64,000 bases of DNA, taken from Sphingomonadaceae bacterium. GTDB taxonomy: Bacteria; Pseudomonadota; Alphaproteobacteria; Sphingomonadales; Sphingomonadaceae. Made by a program: the position numbers and the translations under genes. Below are positions 26,897 through 35,753 of this stretch, one piece after another (the stretch's first letter is position 1; each line of letters opens with the position of its first letter). Below the pieces are notes generated by a model. That model was not told where the DNA came from, did not search any database, and saw only the letters and a list, made by a program, of their open reading frames with translations. The stretch is taken from the NCBI GenBank assembly GCA_029268145.1, contig JAJUHA010000002.1, positions 1 to 64,000 of the forward strand, given 5' to 3'.

Positions 26897-27394
26897 TCAG
26901 CTGCGCCCGGCGGCCAGGCGCTTCACCGTGTAGGAGAGGACGAGCGCGCCCTCCTGGTTCATCACCTTCACCTCCTGGGTGACGATGGCGCGGTTCAGCT
27001 TCGAGGTCGGGCGGATGTCGGCGATCTCGACCGTCGCCCAGATGCTGTCACCCACCCGGACCGGGGCGTGCGCCCGGGTGTGGATCTCGAGCAGGGCGAG
27101 CCCCACGCCCTGGATGAGCGTCTGGAACAGCATGCCCTCGATGAGGCACTGGGTGAGCGCGGCCGGGACCAGCCGGCCGGGAATGGCGGCGCCCGGGTAA
27201 TCGGCGTCGATGAAGATGGCCTCGGTCATGCCGGTCACGCCGATGAACCCGACGAGATCGGCCTCGGTCACGGTGCGGCGCAGCGTCCGCCCGACGAGGC
27301 CGCGGGGGAGATCCTGCCAGTAGGGCCCCTTGCCGAGCACGGGCAGCGTCTCGAACTGGGCCAGCGCCGCGGCCGGATCGTGGGTGTCGGTCAT
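26897..27394 (-). CDS. MaoC-fold hydratase-like protein with altered catalytic motif
   Basis: A 165-residue single hot-dog domain protein related to MaoC and R-specific enoyl-CoA hydratases. Where hydratases carry the Asp/His catalytic motif (SGDxNPxH), this one reads TGMTEAIFID, so neither residue is kept. It may be a non-catalytic partner, as in two-subunit MaoC hydratases, or act on a different acyl group. It overlaps the short acyl-CoA dehydrogenase gene by 4 bases, so the two are probably made together. Confidence 0.78.
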   Translation of the reverse strand: MTDTHDPAAALAQFETLPVLGKGPYWQDLPRGLVGRTLRRTVTEADLVGFIGVTGMTEAIFIDADYPGAAIPGRLVPAALTQCLIEGMLFQTLIQGVGLALLEIHTRAHAPVRVGDSIWATVEIADIRPTSKLNRAIVTQEVKVMNQEGALVLSYTVKRLAAGRS

Positions 27395-28335
27395 GTCGTC
27401 TCCATTGCCCGCTGCAGGAAGTCGGCGGCCGTTCCGTCGCGGTCGGCGAGGCGCGCGGCGCCGAGCCGCGCGTGCCAGTGCCCCTCGCTGCCATGGGCGA
27501 CGCGCGCCTCCTGCAGCCGCCGGGTGAAGAGGCCGAGATCATATTCGGCCGTCATGCCGATCGCGCCATGGGCCTGGTGGGCGATCGCCTGCACGGCGCG
27601 CGCGGCTTCCGAGGCGCGCGCCTTGGCGACGGCGGCCGGGAGGAGGGCGAAGTCGGCGCCGGCGAAGGCGAGGCTCGCGGCCGTGCGCGCGGCGATCACC
27701 TCCTCGGCAAGCTGCGCCATCGCCTGCTGGATCGCCTGGAAGCCGGAGAGCGGACGGCCGAACTGCTGCCGGGTCGCGACATGGGAAAGGGTGAGGCCGG
27801 CCGCTGCCTCGGCGAGGCCGGCGATTCGCGCCGCGGCGAGCGCCGCGGCCACGGCTGCAAGATCGACCGGTCCGATGCGGGCGAGCCGGGGCCCGGTCGC
27901 AAGCCGGGTCGCGGCACCCGTTCCCCACGGGTCGTCGCCCTCCGGCCGGGCCTCGACCAGCGCGACTCCGTCACCCTCGGGCACCAGCGCGTGCGTGGCG
28001 TGGCGCGCCAGGGGATGGAGCGGGGAGGGCGGAGCGATCAGGATCCAGCCCTCCGCCGGAGGCTCCAGACCGGCCCGGGCCAGAAGCGAGCGGGCCACCG
28101 CGGTCTCGGCGAAGGGGAGGGGGGCGGCCGCGCGCCCGGCGGCAAGGGCGAGCGGGAAGAGGTCGGCAGGCGCGAGGCCGGCGCCGCCCGCCGCCTCCGG
28201 CACGAGGAGGTCGAGGAAGCCCGAGGACAGGAGCTCCGCCGCCAGCGCCGCCGGTGCCTCGCCGGCCTCGGCGCGCCGCACCAGGGCGGGCGGGCAGTGC
28301 GCCAGAAGCAGCCGTTCGAATGCATCGGCCAGCAT
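27391..28335 (-). CDS. short acyl-CoA dehydrogenase-family subunit
   Basis: A 314-residue acyl-CoA dehydrogenase-fold protein, about 70 residues shorter than usual. The N-terminal helical domain and C-terminal domain are clear (RQQFGRPLSGFQAIQQAMAQ, HQAHGAIGMTAEYDLGLFTRR), while the central beta domain is compressed. Short members of this type pair with a full-length partner in heterotetramers, as described for steroid side-chain dehydrogenases of actinobacteria. The full-length gene lies directly upstream (29-base gap). The start MLADAFERLL is the only plausible one. Confidence 0.85.
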   Translation of the reverse strand: MLADAFERLLLAHCPPALVRRAEAGEAPAALAAELLSSGFLDLLVPEAAGGAGLAPADLFPLALAAGRAAAPLPFAETAVARSLLARAGLEPPAEGWILIAPPSPLHPLARHATHALVPEGDGVALVEARPEGDDPWGTGAATRLATGPRLARIGPVDLAAVAAALAAARIAGLAEAAAGLTLSHVATRQQFGRPLSGFQAIQQAMAQLAEEVIAARTAASLAFAGADFALLPAAVAKARASEAARAVQAIAHQAHGAIGMTAEYDLGLFTRRLQEARVAHGSEGHWHARLGAARLADRDGTAADFLQRAMETT

Positions 28336-28364
28336 CGGCGAGCCCCTCCCTTGCCCTTCCGCCG

Positions 28365-29516
28365 TCAGCGCAGGCCGAGGCCGCGGGCGATCATGCCGCG
28401 CAGGATCTCGCGCGTGCCGCCGCGGATCGAGAAGACGGCCGAGAGCTGGTGGAGGAAGGCGAGCGTGGCCATCAGCTCGGCATCCGCCGTATCGGGCCCG
28501 ATGAGGTCGGCGATGTCGGCCGGAATGGCCTGCTCTGTCGCCGTGCCGAGATCCTTGAGGAGGGCGGCGCCGACGACAGGGGACAGGCCCTCGTGCAGGC
28601 GCGCGGTGAGCGCGATCGACATGGAGCGGAGGGTCGCGAGGCTTGCGAGATGCCGCCCGAGCGCCGCGACGGCGCGCGGATCGGGCGAGGCGGCGAGATG
28701 GCGGGTCCACAGGTCGAGGAGCGCAAGCGCGGAATAGATGCGCTCCGGCCCAGACCGCTCGAAGGCGAGTTCGGCATTCACCTGCGCCCAGCCCTGGCCC
28801 TCCTCGCCGACGAGCGAATCGGCGGGCAGGAACACATCGTCGAAGCGCGTCTCGGAAAACTCGCTTTCGCCGTAGGAGAGGCGGATCGGCTTCGTCGTCA
28901 CCCCCGGCGCACGGAGATCGACGAGGAGCTGGGACAGGCCCTTCTGCCGGTCCTCGGGCCCGCCCGACGTGCGCACGAGCGCGATCATCATGTCCGACCG
29001 GTGGCCCCAAGTGGTCCAAACCTTGCCGCCGTTGAGGCGCCAGCCATTGCCGTCGCGCACGGCCCGGGTGCGGACCGAGGCGAGATCCGAGCCCGAGCCG
29101 GGCTCGGACATGCCGATGCAGAAGAAGGCCTCCGAGCGGCAGATGGCCGGAATCCAGCGCTGGCGCTGCTCTTCCGATCCGAACTTGAGGAGCAGCGGCG
29201 CCGACTGGCGATCCCCGATCCAGTGAGCCGCGCAGGGGGCGCCGCTGGCGAGCAGCTCCTCGACCAGGACGAAGCGGTGGAAATGGTCCCGGCCGGCCCC
29301 GCCGTAGCGCTCGGGCAGCGTGAGCCCCACCCAGCCGCGCGCGGCGAGCGCCCGGCTGAAGTCGGCGTCCCAGCCGGTCCAGGTCTTCGCCCGGTCGCGC
29401 GGGCGGCGGCCGGAGAGAGCCGAATCGAGGAAGTCGCGCACCTCGCGGCGGAAGCCGCGCGTCTCGGGCGGAAGCGCGGCGGGCGCGAAATCGGCGGCAA
29501 GCGCGGCGAGCGACAT
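28365..29516 (-). CDS. acyl-CoA dehydrogenase, full-length partner
   Basis: A 383-residue FAD-dependent acyl-CoA dehydrogenase. Visible: FREVRDFL-type N-terminal helix, GMSEPGSGSDLASVRTRA (FAD/substrate loop), WTTWGHRSD, and ELAFERSGPER, which holds the likely catalytic Glu in this subgroup. The end reads FSIRGGTREILRGMIARGLGL. It forms the first gene of the minus-strand arm and probably makes an alpha-beta heteromer with the short subunit downstream. It is divergent from the crotonase at 29604 across 87 bases that must hold both promoters. Confidence 0.9.
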   Translation of the reverse strand: MSLAALAADFAPAALPPETRGFRREVRDFLDSALSGRRPRDRAKTWTGWDADFSRALAARGWVGLTLPERYGGAGRDHFHRFVLVEELLASGAPCAAHWIGDRQSAPLLLKFGSEEQRQRWIPAICRSEAFFCIGMSEPGSGSDLASVRTRAVRDGNGWRLNGGKVWTTWGHRSDMMIALVRTSGGPEDRQKGLSQLLVDLRAPGVTTKPIRLSYGESEFSETRFDDVFLPADSLVGEEGQGWAQVNAELAFERSGPERIYSALALLDLWTRHLAASPDPRAVAALGRHLASLATLRSMSIALTARLHEGLSPVVGAALLKDLGTATEQAIPADIADLIGPDTADAELMATLAFLHQLSAVFSIRGGTREILRGMIARGLGLR

Positions 29517-29603
29517 GGCGCCCCTCTCGCTTGCGCTCCGGCGCGCTTCAAGGCTTTTCGTGCGCGCCGCGATGCGGCAGGGGCACGCACGGGGAGGATG
29601 CCG

Positions 29604-30398
29604 ATGGACATGGAGGCCTATGCGCGGTTCCGCTTCCGGCGCGACGGGCGGGTGCTGACCGCCGCCATTGCCGCACCAGGGCCGGTCAATGCCATCGACG
29701 GCCTCCTCCACGCCGAGCTTGCGCGGCTGTTCACCGACCTGCAGCACGACCCCGATTCCGATCTCGTCGTGCTCACGGGCGAAGGCCGGGCCTTCTCGGC
29801 CGGCGGGGACTTCGCCTGGTTCGAGGAGCAGGTCCGCGATCCGCGGCGCTTCCGGGCGATCGCCTACGAGGCGCGGCGGATCGTGACGTCGCTGCTCGAT
29901 CTCGAGAAGCCCCTCATCTGCCGGCTCAACGGCAGCGCCGCCGGGCTTGGCGCCACGATTGCCCTGCTGTGCGACGTGATCATCGCCGACGAGCGCGCCC
30001 TCATCGGCGATCCGCACGTCAAGGTCGGGCTGGTGGCGGGCGACGGCGGCGCCCTCATCTGGCCCCAGCTCATCGGCTTCGCCCGGGCGAAGGAGCTGCT
30101 GCTGACCGGAGACCTGCTGACCGCCACCGAGGCCGCGCGGATCGGTCTCATCAACCACGCCGTCCCCGCCGGGGAGCTGGATGCCAAGGTGGCCGAGGTG
30201 GCCGCGAAGATCCTCGCCAATCCGCGCTGGGCGGTGCGCTGGACCAAGACGGTCGCCAACCAGCCGCTCAAGGCCCTTGCCGCCCAGATGATGGACTCGA
30301 GCCTTGCCCATGAGCTGCTCTCGAACATGACCGCCGATCGCGCCGAGGCGGTCTCCGCCCTGCGCGAGAAGCGCAGCGCCAGGTTCACCGGCGAATGA
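29604..30398 (+). CDS. crotonase-family enoyl-CoA hydratase/isomerase
   Basis: A 264-residue crotonase. Motifs: GEGRAFSAGGDFAWF (oxyanion hole), LNGSAAGLGATIALLCDVIIAD, and GDPHVKVGLVAGDGGALIWP. The DPHVKVGLVAGDGG form marks a subgroup distinct from short-chain enoyl-CoA hydratase, and the first catalytic Glu position is not a Glu. Start MDMEAYARF at 29604 has GGGGAGG 6 bases upstream; ATG 29598 is an alternative. First gene of the plus-strand arm, coupled to the next by ATGA. Confidence 0.88.
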   Translation: MDMEAYARFRFRRDGRVLTAAIAAPGPVNAIDGLLHAELARLFTDLQHDPDSDLVVLTGEGRAFSAGGDFAWFEEQVRDPRRFRAIAYEARRIVTSLLDLEKPLICRLNGSAAGLGATIALLCDVIIADERALIGDPHVKVGLVAGDGGALIWPQLIGFARAKELLLTGDLLTATEAARIGLINHAVPAGELDAKVAEVAAKILANPRWAVRWTKTVANQPLKALAAQMMDSSLAHELLSNMTADRAEAVSALREKRSARFTGE

Positions 30399-31582
30399 AC
30401 GCGCCGCAGTCCCCGGACGCGCCGGCGAGCTGGTTCGACGAGCCCGCGCATGTCGTCGCCATCCGCGACCAGGTGCGCCGGTTCGTTGCCGCCCACGCCC
30501 CGCCCGCGGCGCGCCAGGCGTGGGACCAGGAGCGGCGCTGGCCGCGCGACGTCTATGCCCGGTTCAACCGGCTCGGCTTCACCGCGCTGACCGTGCCGGA
30601 ATCCCATGGCGGCGCCGGGCAGGACCTTGTGGCCGCCATCGCGGTCATCGACGAGCTGGCGCGCGCCGGGCCCTTCCTCGCCGGGCCCTACATCCACACC
30701 GCCTTCTATGGCGGCATGAACCTGGCCGAGAATGGCTCGCCGGAGCAGAAGGCCGAATGGCTGCCGAGGCTGGCGCGTGGCGAGGCCTTCTTCGCCTACG
30801 GGCTGTCCGAGCCCAATGTCGGCGGCGATCTCGCCAGCGTCGAGACCCGCGCCTGGCGGGATGGCGACGAACTGGTGGTGCGCGGTGCCAAGCGCTGGTG
30901 CACCGGGGCCGACTGGGCCGACATCCTCTACTGCCTCGTCCGCTCGGGCCCGGCCGACGCGCGCTATCGCAACCTCACCTTCCTTCTCATCCCGCCGGGG
31001 ACAGCCGGGATCACCATGCGCCCGATCGGCCATGTGAACCTGCGCTACACCGAAAGCCAGGATGTGTTCTTCGACGGCGTGCGGCTGCCGCTCTCGGCCA
31101 TCGTTGGCGGCGAGGCGATGTGGAACCGCGGCTGGGAACAGCTTGCCGGCCGCGCGCTCGATGTCGAGAAGCTCGAGATTTCGGCGGTTGCCTACGGCAT
31201 CGCCATGGCCGCCCTCGACGAGGCCTGGGCCTATGCCAAGGGCCGGGTGCAGTTCGGCCGGCCGATCAGCCAGCACCAGGCCATCCGCCACCGGCTGGTG
31301 ACGGCCCGCACCCGCCTCCAGGCCTGCCGGCACATGCTCTACCATGCCGCCCATCTCGCCAATGCCGGGCGGCCGTGCGCCGTCGAGACCTCGATGGCCA
31401 AGCTCTTCATCGCCGACAGCTGCGTCGAGGTGGCGCTTGCCTGCCAGCAGGTGATGGGGGCCTATGCGCTGGCCGAGGGGAGCGAGATGGAGCGCAACGT
31501 GCGCGACCTTCTCGGCATGCCGATTGTGGGAGGATCGTCCGACATGCAGCGGAACAACCTCGCAGGGCTGCTCAGGCTGTGA
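30395..31582 (+). CDS. acyl-CoA dehydrogenase
   Basis: A 395-residue flavoprotein of the acyl-CoA dehydrogenase family. Motifs: YGLSEPNVGGDLASVETRAW, KRWCTGADWADI, and the C-terminal RVQFGRPISQHQAIRHRLV followed by MGAYALAEGSEMERNVRDL. The protein retains all three domains. Substrate is unknown. It is in an operon with the crotonase upstream and a second family member downstream, both by 4-base overlaps. Confidence 0.88.
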   Translation: MNAPQSPDAPASWFDEPAHVVAIRDQVRRFVAAHAPPAARQAWDQERRWPRDVYARFNRLGFTALTVPESHGGAGQDLVAAIAVIDELARAGPFLAGPYIHTAFYGGMNLAENGSPEQKAEWLPRLARGEAFFAYGLSEPNVGGDLASVETRAWRDGDELVVRGAKRWCTGADWADILYCLVRSGPADARYRNLTFLLIPPGTAGITMRPIGHVNLRYTESQDVFFDGVRLPLSAIVGGEAMWNRGWEQLAGRALDVEKLEISAVAYGIAMAALDEAWAYAKGRVQFGRPISQHQAIRHRLVTARTRLQACRHMLYHAAHLANAGRPCAVETSMAKLFIADSCVEVALACQQVMGAYALAEGSEMERNVRDLLGMPIVGGSSDMQRNNLAGLLRL

Positions 31583-32721
31583 CGAGGCTGCTCGCCGTCG
31601 CCCGCGAGCTCGTGCCCGGGCTTGCCGCACGCGCCGCCGAGATCGAGGAGGCGCGCCGGCTGCCTGCCGATCTTGCCGCCACCCTGGCGGCAGCCGGGCT
31701 GTTCCGCCTCGCCATCCCGCGGAGCCTCGAAGGCCACGAGCTTGCGCCCGATTCCATGTTCGGCGTGCTCGAGGCCGTGGCCGAGGGAGACGCCTCGGCC
31801 GCCTGGTGTCTCATGATCGGCGTCACGACGGCGCTTGCCGCTGCCTATCTCCCCCGCCCGCACGCCGAGGCGATCTTCGGCCCGCCCGAGGTCATCACCG
31901 CGGGCGTGTTCGCTCCCCTGGGCAAGGCTGTGCGGGAAAACGGCCGGTTTCGCGTCTCCGGCCGCTGGTCCTGGGCGTCGGGCTCTGCCAACTGCCACTG
32001 GCTCGTCGGCGGCGCCGTGCTGGAGGAGGGCGGTGCACCTGTCATGGGAGCGGATGGCCGGCCCCGCCACCGCATGATGCTGATGCCGCGGGCAGCAGTC
32101 GAACTCGTGGACACGTGGCACGCCGCCGGGCTCAGGGGCACCGGCTCGGGCGACATGGTGGCGAAGGACGTCGAGGTGCCGGCCGACCGCGCCGTCTCGC
32201 TCATCGACGATGCCCCGCTCGAGACGGGTCCGCTCTACCGGTTCCCCGCCTTCGGCCTTCTCGCGCTCGGGATTGCCGCAGTGGCGAGCGGCAATGCCCG
32301 CGCCGCGCTCGACGACCTGGCCGCGGCGCTCGGGACGAGACGGTCGGGCAACCGGACCGCGGCCGAACGGTCCACCGTCCAGGCCGAGCTCGGCCGATCC
32401 GAGGCGGCGTGGATGGCAGCGCGGGCTGGCGTGATGGCCGCGATTGCCCAGGCGTGGGACGAGGCGCTCGGCGGCGGCATCCGCCTCGTCACCCGGGCCC
32501 GGCTGCGGCTGGCCGCGACCCACATGACGCGCACCGCCGCCGACGTCACCCGGGCCTGCTATGATCTCGGCGGTGGCGCGGCCCTCTATCTCGAAAGCCC
32601 GCTGCAGCGCCGCTTCCGCGACGCCCACGCCATGACCCAGCACGTCATGGTCCAGGCGGCGACCTACGAACTTGGCGGCCGGGTGCTGCTGGGCCAGCCG
32701 GCCGACACGGCGATGCTCTGA
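31579..32721 (+). CDS. acyl-CoA dehydrogenase-fold protein, flavin monooxygenase-like
   Basis: A 380-residue member of the acyl-CoA dehydrogenase superfamily closest in layout to the two-component monooxygenase group (HsaA/DszC type). It lacks the FGR motif of true dehydrogenases. It shows RVSGRWSWASGSANCHWLVG, LRGTGSGDMVAKDVEVPADRA, and a helical C-terminal domain ending FRDAHAMTQHVMVQAATYE, whose AHAMTQH fits the type-2 C-terminal domain. Such enzymes hydroxylate with reduced flavin supplied by a reductase, none of which is adjacent. GTG start inside the preceding stop (GTGA). Confidence 0.8.
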   Translation: MTRLLAVARELVPGLAARAAEIEEARRLPADLAATLAAAGLFRLAIPRSLEGHELAPDSMFGVLEAVAEGDASAAWCLMIGVTTALAAAYLPRPHAEAIFGPPEVITAGVFAPLGKAVRENGRFRVSGRWSWASGSANCHWLVGGAVLEEGGAPVMGADGRPRHRMMLMPRAAVELVDTWHAAGLRGTGSGDMVAKDVEVPADRAVSLIDDAPLETGPLYRFPAFGLLALGIAAVASGNARAALDDLAAALGTRRSGNRTAAERSTVQAELGRSEAAWMAARAGVMAAIAQAWDEALGGGIRLVTRARLRLAATHMTRTAADVTRACYDLGGGAALYLESPLQRRFRDAHAMTQHVMVQAATYELGGRVLLGQPADTAML

Positions 32722-32804
32722 CCGGGCGCGGCCCGGCAGGGCGCGTCCGAAGCGGGGCCGGCCGCGGTTGCACCGTCATGCACCCCCGGCCATAGGCCGC
32801 CGCA

Positions 32805-33917
32805 ATGGCCGACCTGTCCCCGCTGCCGACACGCCTGCCGCCTGCCGGGCCGGTCGCACCGCGACCCCTGCTCGCCCGGCGCGACCTGCGCGACCCCGGC
32901 CGGCTCGGGATCGTCGTCGTCAACTACCGCCAGCCGCGCTTCACCATCGAGTGCCTCGAATCGCTCCTGCGCCTGCCGCCCGACGTGCGGATCGTGGTGG
33001 TCGACAATGGCTCGGGCGACGACTCGCTCGCCCTGCTCCGCGCCTGGGCGAGCGGCGCCGAGCCCTGGGTGGCGCCGGACGGGCCGCTCGCCCGGCTGAC
33101 GACGCCGCCGGTTGCCAAGCCCGTCGCGCTCGTGCCTGCCGGCCCTTCGACCCGGGTGCCGCGCGGCGCTTCGGCGCCACGTCTCACCCTCCTCGAATCG
33201 CCCGACAATCTCGGCTTCGCCGGAGGCAACAACCTCGGCACGCGCTACCTCCTGTCGGACCCGGCCATCGACATCATCTGGTATGTCAACAACGACGCGA
33301 TCGTCGCTCCGGGCGCCGTGCAGGCCCTCATCGGGACCTTCGCAGCCGATCCGAAGATCGGCATGGCCGGCACCACGGTCTGCTACTATGACCAGCCGGG
33401 GATCATCCAGGCGCGCAATGGCGCCCGCTTCTCGGTCCTCACCGGAAACGGCAGGCTCATCGACAATGGCCGTCCGGCCATGGGGCCGGTCGATTCGAAG
33501 CGGGTGGCGGACGAGACGGGCTTCGTGACCGGCGCGTCGCTCGCCATCTCGCGCGCGCTGTGGGAGGCCATTGGCGAGATGTCGGAGCGCTATTTCCTCT
33601 ACTACGAGGAGATCGACTGGGCGACCCGCGCGAGGGACCGGTTCCGCTTCGGCTACGCGCGCGCGGCGAGGGTCTATCACCGCCACGGCGGGACGATCGG
33701 CTCGGCGCCCTCGCGGGCGAAGCGCTCGCCGCGGGCCGAATACTGGATGCTCCGCTCCCGGCTGCGCTTCTACGCGGCGCACCATCCGCTGCTGTGGCCG
33801 CTGCAATGGCTCTACGGGCTCGGCCAGATCGCCTGGCAAGCGGCGCAGGGCCGGACCGCCAAGGTCGGCCCCATGCTCCGCGCCCTGTTCGGCCGTCCGC
33901 TCGAGAGCGATCGCTGA
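32805..33917 (+). CDS. glycosyltransferase family 2
   Basis: A 370-residue GT-A-fold glycosyltransferase of the rhamnosyltransferase/WbbL type. The nucleotide-sugar site starts at IVVVNYRQP (about residue 36), with VVVDNGSGDDS, NLGFAGGNNLG and YVNNDAIV, the last being the metal-site motif. DETGFVTGASLAISR and YFLYYEEIDWATRARD are typical of this family. A 30-residue insertion lies after the first Asp motif. It probably builds cell-surface polysaccharide; the flippase at 35754 may be functionally related. Confidence 0.85.
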   Translation: MADLSPLPTRLPPAGPVAPRPLLARRDLRDPGRLGIVVVNYRQPRFTIECLESLLRLPPDVRIVVVDNGSGDDSLALLRAWASGAEPWVAPDGPLARLTTPPVAKPVALVPAGPSTRVPRGASAPRLTLLESPDNLGFAGGNNLGTRYLLSDPAIDIIWYVNNDAIVAPGAVQALIGTFAADPKIGMAGTTVCYYDQPGIIQARNGARFSVLTGNGRLIDNGRPAMGPVDSKRVADETGFVTGASLAISRALWEAIGEMSERYFLYYEEIDWATRARDRFRFGYARAARVYHRHGGTIGSAPSRAKRSPRAEYWMLRSRLRFYAAHHPLLWPLQWLYGLGQIAWQAAQGRTAKVGPMLRALFGRPLESDR

Positions 33918-33980
33918 GCATCTTCCTGCGCCTGGCCGCTGCCGTTGCCGGTGGGCGGAGGCGCTGCTAGGCGCACGGCC

Positions 33981-34268
33981 ATGGCAGTCGATGCAGAAAC
34001 CGTCGCGCGGGTGGCGCGGCTGGCCCGGCTTCGCGTCGGTGACGAGGATGTCGCGCGCCTTGCCGCTGAGCTCAACCGCATCCTCGGCTGGATCGACCAG
34101 CTACAGGCCGTCGACACCGAGGGCGTTGCGCCGCTCGACCAGGTCATCCCCTTCGCCCGCGGCTGGCGGGAGGATGAGGTGACCGATGGTGGCATCGCCG
34201 CCGACATCCTCGTCAATGCGCCGGCGTCGGCGCATGGTTTCTTCGCGGTTCCCAGGGTCATCGAGTGA
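33981..34268 (+). CDS. gatC: aspartyl/glutamyl-tRNA amidotransferase subunit C
   Basis: A 95-residue subunit of GatCAB, which amidates Glu-tRNA-Gln or Asp-tRNA-Asn. The N-terminal [24 protein letters not shown] and the PLDQVIPF segment are characteristic. The start MAVDAETV gives the family length; the ATG at 33945 adds 12 low-complexity residues. It overlaps gatA by 4 bases (GTGA). Confidence 0.94.
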   Translation: MAVDAETVARVARLARLRVGDEDVARLAAELNRILGWIDQLQAVDTEGVAPLDQVIPFARGWREDEVTDGGIAADILVNAPASAHGFFAVPRVIE

Positions 34269-35746
34269 GCGACCTGACGGGCATGTCCGTGGCCGCCATG
34301 CAGGCCGGCCTTCGCTCCGGCGCATTCTCCGCAGCCGAGCTGGTTGGCGCCCATGTCGCAGCGGCCGAGGCGGCGCGCCCGCTCAATCTCTTCATCACCG
34401 AGACCTTCGAGGCGGCGATGGAGGCCGCCCGCGCTGCCGACCAGGCGCTGGCCGCCGGCACGGCCGGGCCCCTCGCCGGGATTCCGATCGGCATCAAGGA
34501 CCTGTTCGCCACCCGGGGGGTCCGGACCACGGCGGCGAGCCGCATCCTCGACGGGTTCACGCCCACCTACGAAAGCCATGTCACGGCGCGCCTTCAGGCT
34601 GCCGGCGCGATCTCGCTCGGCAAGCTCAACCTCGACGAGTTTGCCATGGGCTCGTCCAACGAGACATCGGCCTTCGGCCCCGTCGTCTCCCCGATCCGCG
34701 CGGCCGGCTCCGATGCCGCGCTGGTGCCGGGCGGCTCCTCGGGCGGGTCGTCGGCTGCTGTCGCGGCCCGGGTGGTCGCCGCCGCGACGGGAACCGACAC
34801 GGGCGGCTCCATCCGCCAGCCGGCCGCCTTCTGCGGCATTGCCGGCATCAAGCCGACCTACGGCCGCTGCTCGCGCTGGGGCATCATTGCCTTTGCGTCC
34901 TCGCTCGACCAGGCCGGGGTGCTGGCCCGCAGCGTGACCGACTGCGCCCTCCTCCTCGAGGCGATGGCCGGGTTCGACCCGCGCGATTCGACCTCGCTCG
35001 ATGCGCCCGTCCCGGCGTGGAGCGCGGCGCTCACCGGGGACCTGCGCGGGAGGCGGGTCGGCATTCCGCGCGAGTATCGCGTGGACGGCATGGACGCCGG
35101 CCTCGACCGGCTGTGGCAGCAGGGCGCGGAATGGCTGCGCGACGCTGGCGCCGAGATCGTCGAGGTCAGCCTGCCCCACACGGCGCAGGCGCTTCCCACC
35201 TACTATATCGTCGCCCCGGCCGAGGCCTCCTCCAATCTCGCCCGCTATGACGGGGTGCGCTACGGCCTGCGGGTCGTCCCGGACGGCGGCAGCCTTGCCG
35301 ACATGTACGAGGCGACGCGCGCGGCCGGCTTCGGCCCCGAGGTGCGGCGGCGGATCATGATCGGCACCTACGTGCTCTCCGCCGGCTACTATGACGCCTA
35401 CTATCTCAAGGCGCAGAAGGTGCGCGCGCTCATCGCCCGCGACTTCGCCGAGGCGTTTGCCCGCTGCGACCTCCTTCTCACGCCGACTGCACCCACCGGC
35501 GCCTTCCCGCTCGGCGCCCGCAACGCCGACCCGATCGCCATGTATCTGAACGACGTGTTCACCGTGCCCTCGTCGCTCGCCGGCCTTCCCGCCATGTCGG
35601 TGCCGGCCGGGACCGATTCGGCGGGCCTGCCCCTCGGGCTCCAGCTCATCGGCCGGCCGCTCGACGAGGCCGGCGTGCTCGACGCCGCACGCGCGATCGA
35701 GCAGCGCGCGCCGGCCCCGGCCACCCCCGAGCCCTGGTGGCGCTGA
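34265..35746 (+). CDS. gatA: aspartyl/glutamyl-tRNA amidotransferase subunit A
   Basis: The 493-residue amidase subunit that frees ammonia from glutamine. The amidase signature [15 protein letters not shown] and the Ser-cisSer-Lys triad are visible: Lys in IPIGIKDLF, cis-Ser in the Gly/Ser loop, and the nucleophile Ser in [17 protein letters not shown] start within the gatC stop. gatB does not follow directly; an antisense flippase gene intervenes and begins its 3' end only 7 bases after the gatA stop. Confidence 0.96.
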   Translation: MSDLTGMSVAAMQAGLRSGAFSAAELVGAHVAAAEAARPLNLFITETFEAAMEAARAADQALAAGTAGPLAGIPIGIKDLFATRGVRTTAASRILDGFTPTYESHVTARLQAAGAISLGKLNLDEFAMGSSNETSAFGPVVSPIRAAGSDAALVPGGSSGGSSAAVAARVVAAATGTDTGGSIRQPAAFCGIAGIKPTYGRCSRWGIIAFASSLDQAGVLARSVTDCALLLEAMAGFDPRDSTSLDAPVPAWSAALTGDLRGRRVGIPREYRVDGMDAGLDRLWQQGAEWLRDAGAEIVEVSLPHTAQALPTYYIVAPAEASSNLARYDGVRYGLRVVPDGGSLADMYEATRAAGFGPEVRRRIMIGTYVLSAGYYDAYYLKAQKVRALIARDFAEAFARCDLLLTPTAPTGAFPLGARNADPIAMYLNDVFTVPSSLAGLPAMSVPAGTDSAGLPLGLQLIGRPLDEAGVLDAARAIEQRAPAPATPEPWWR

Positions 35747-35753
35747 CGGGCGA

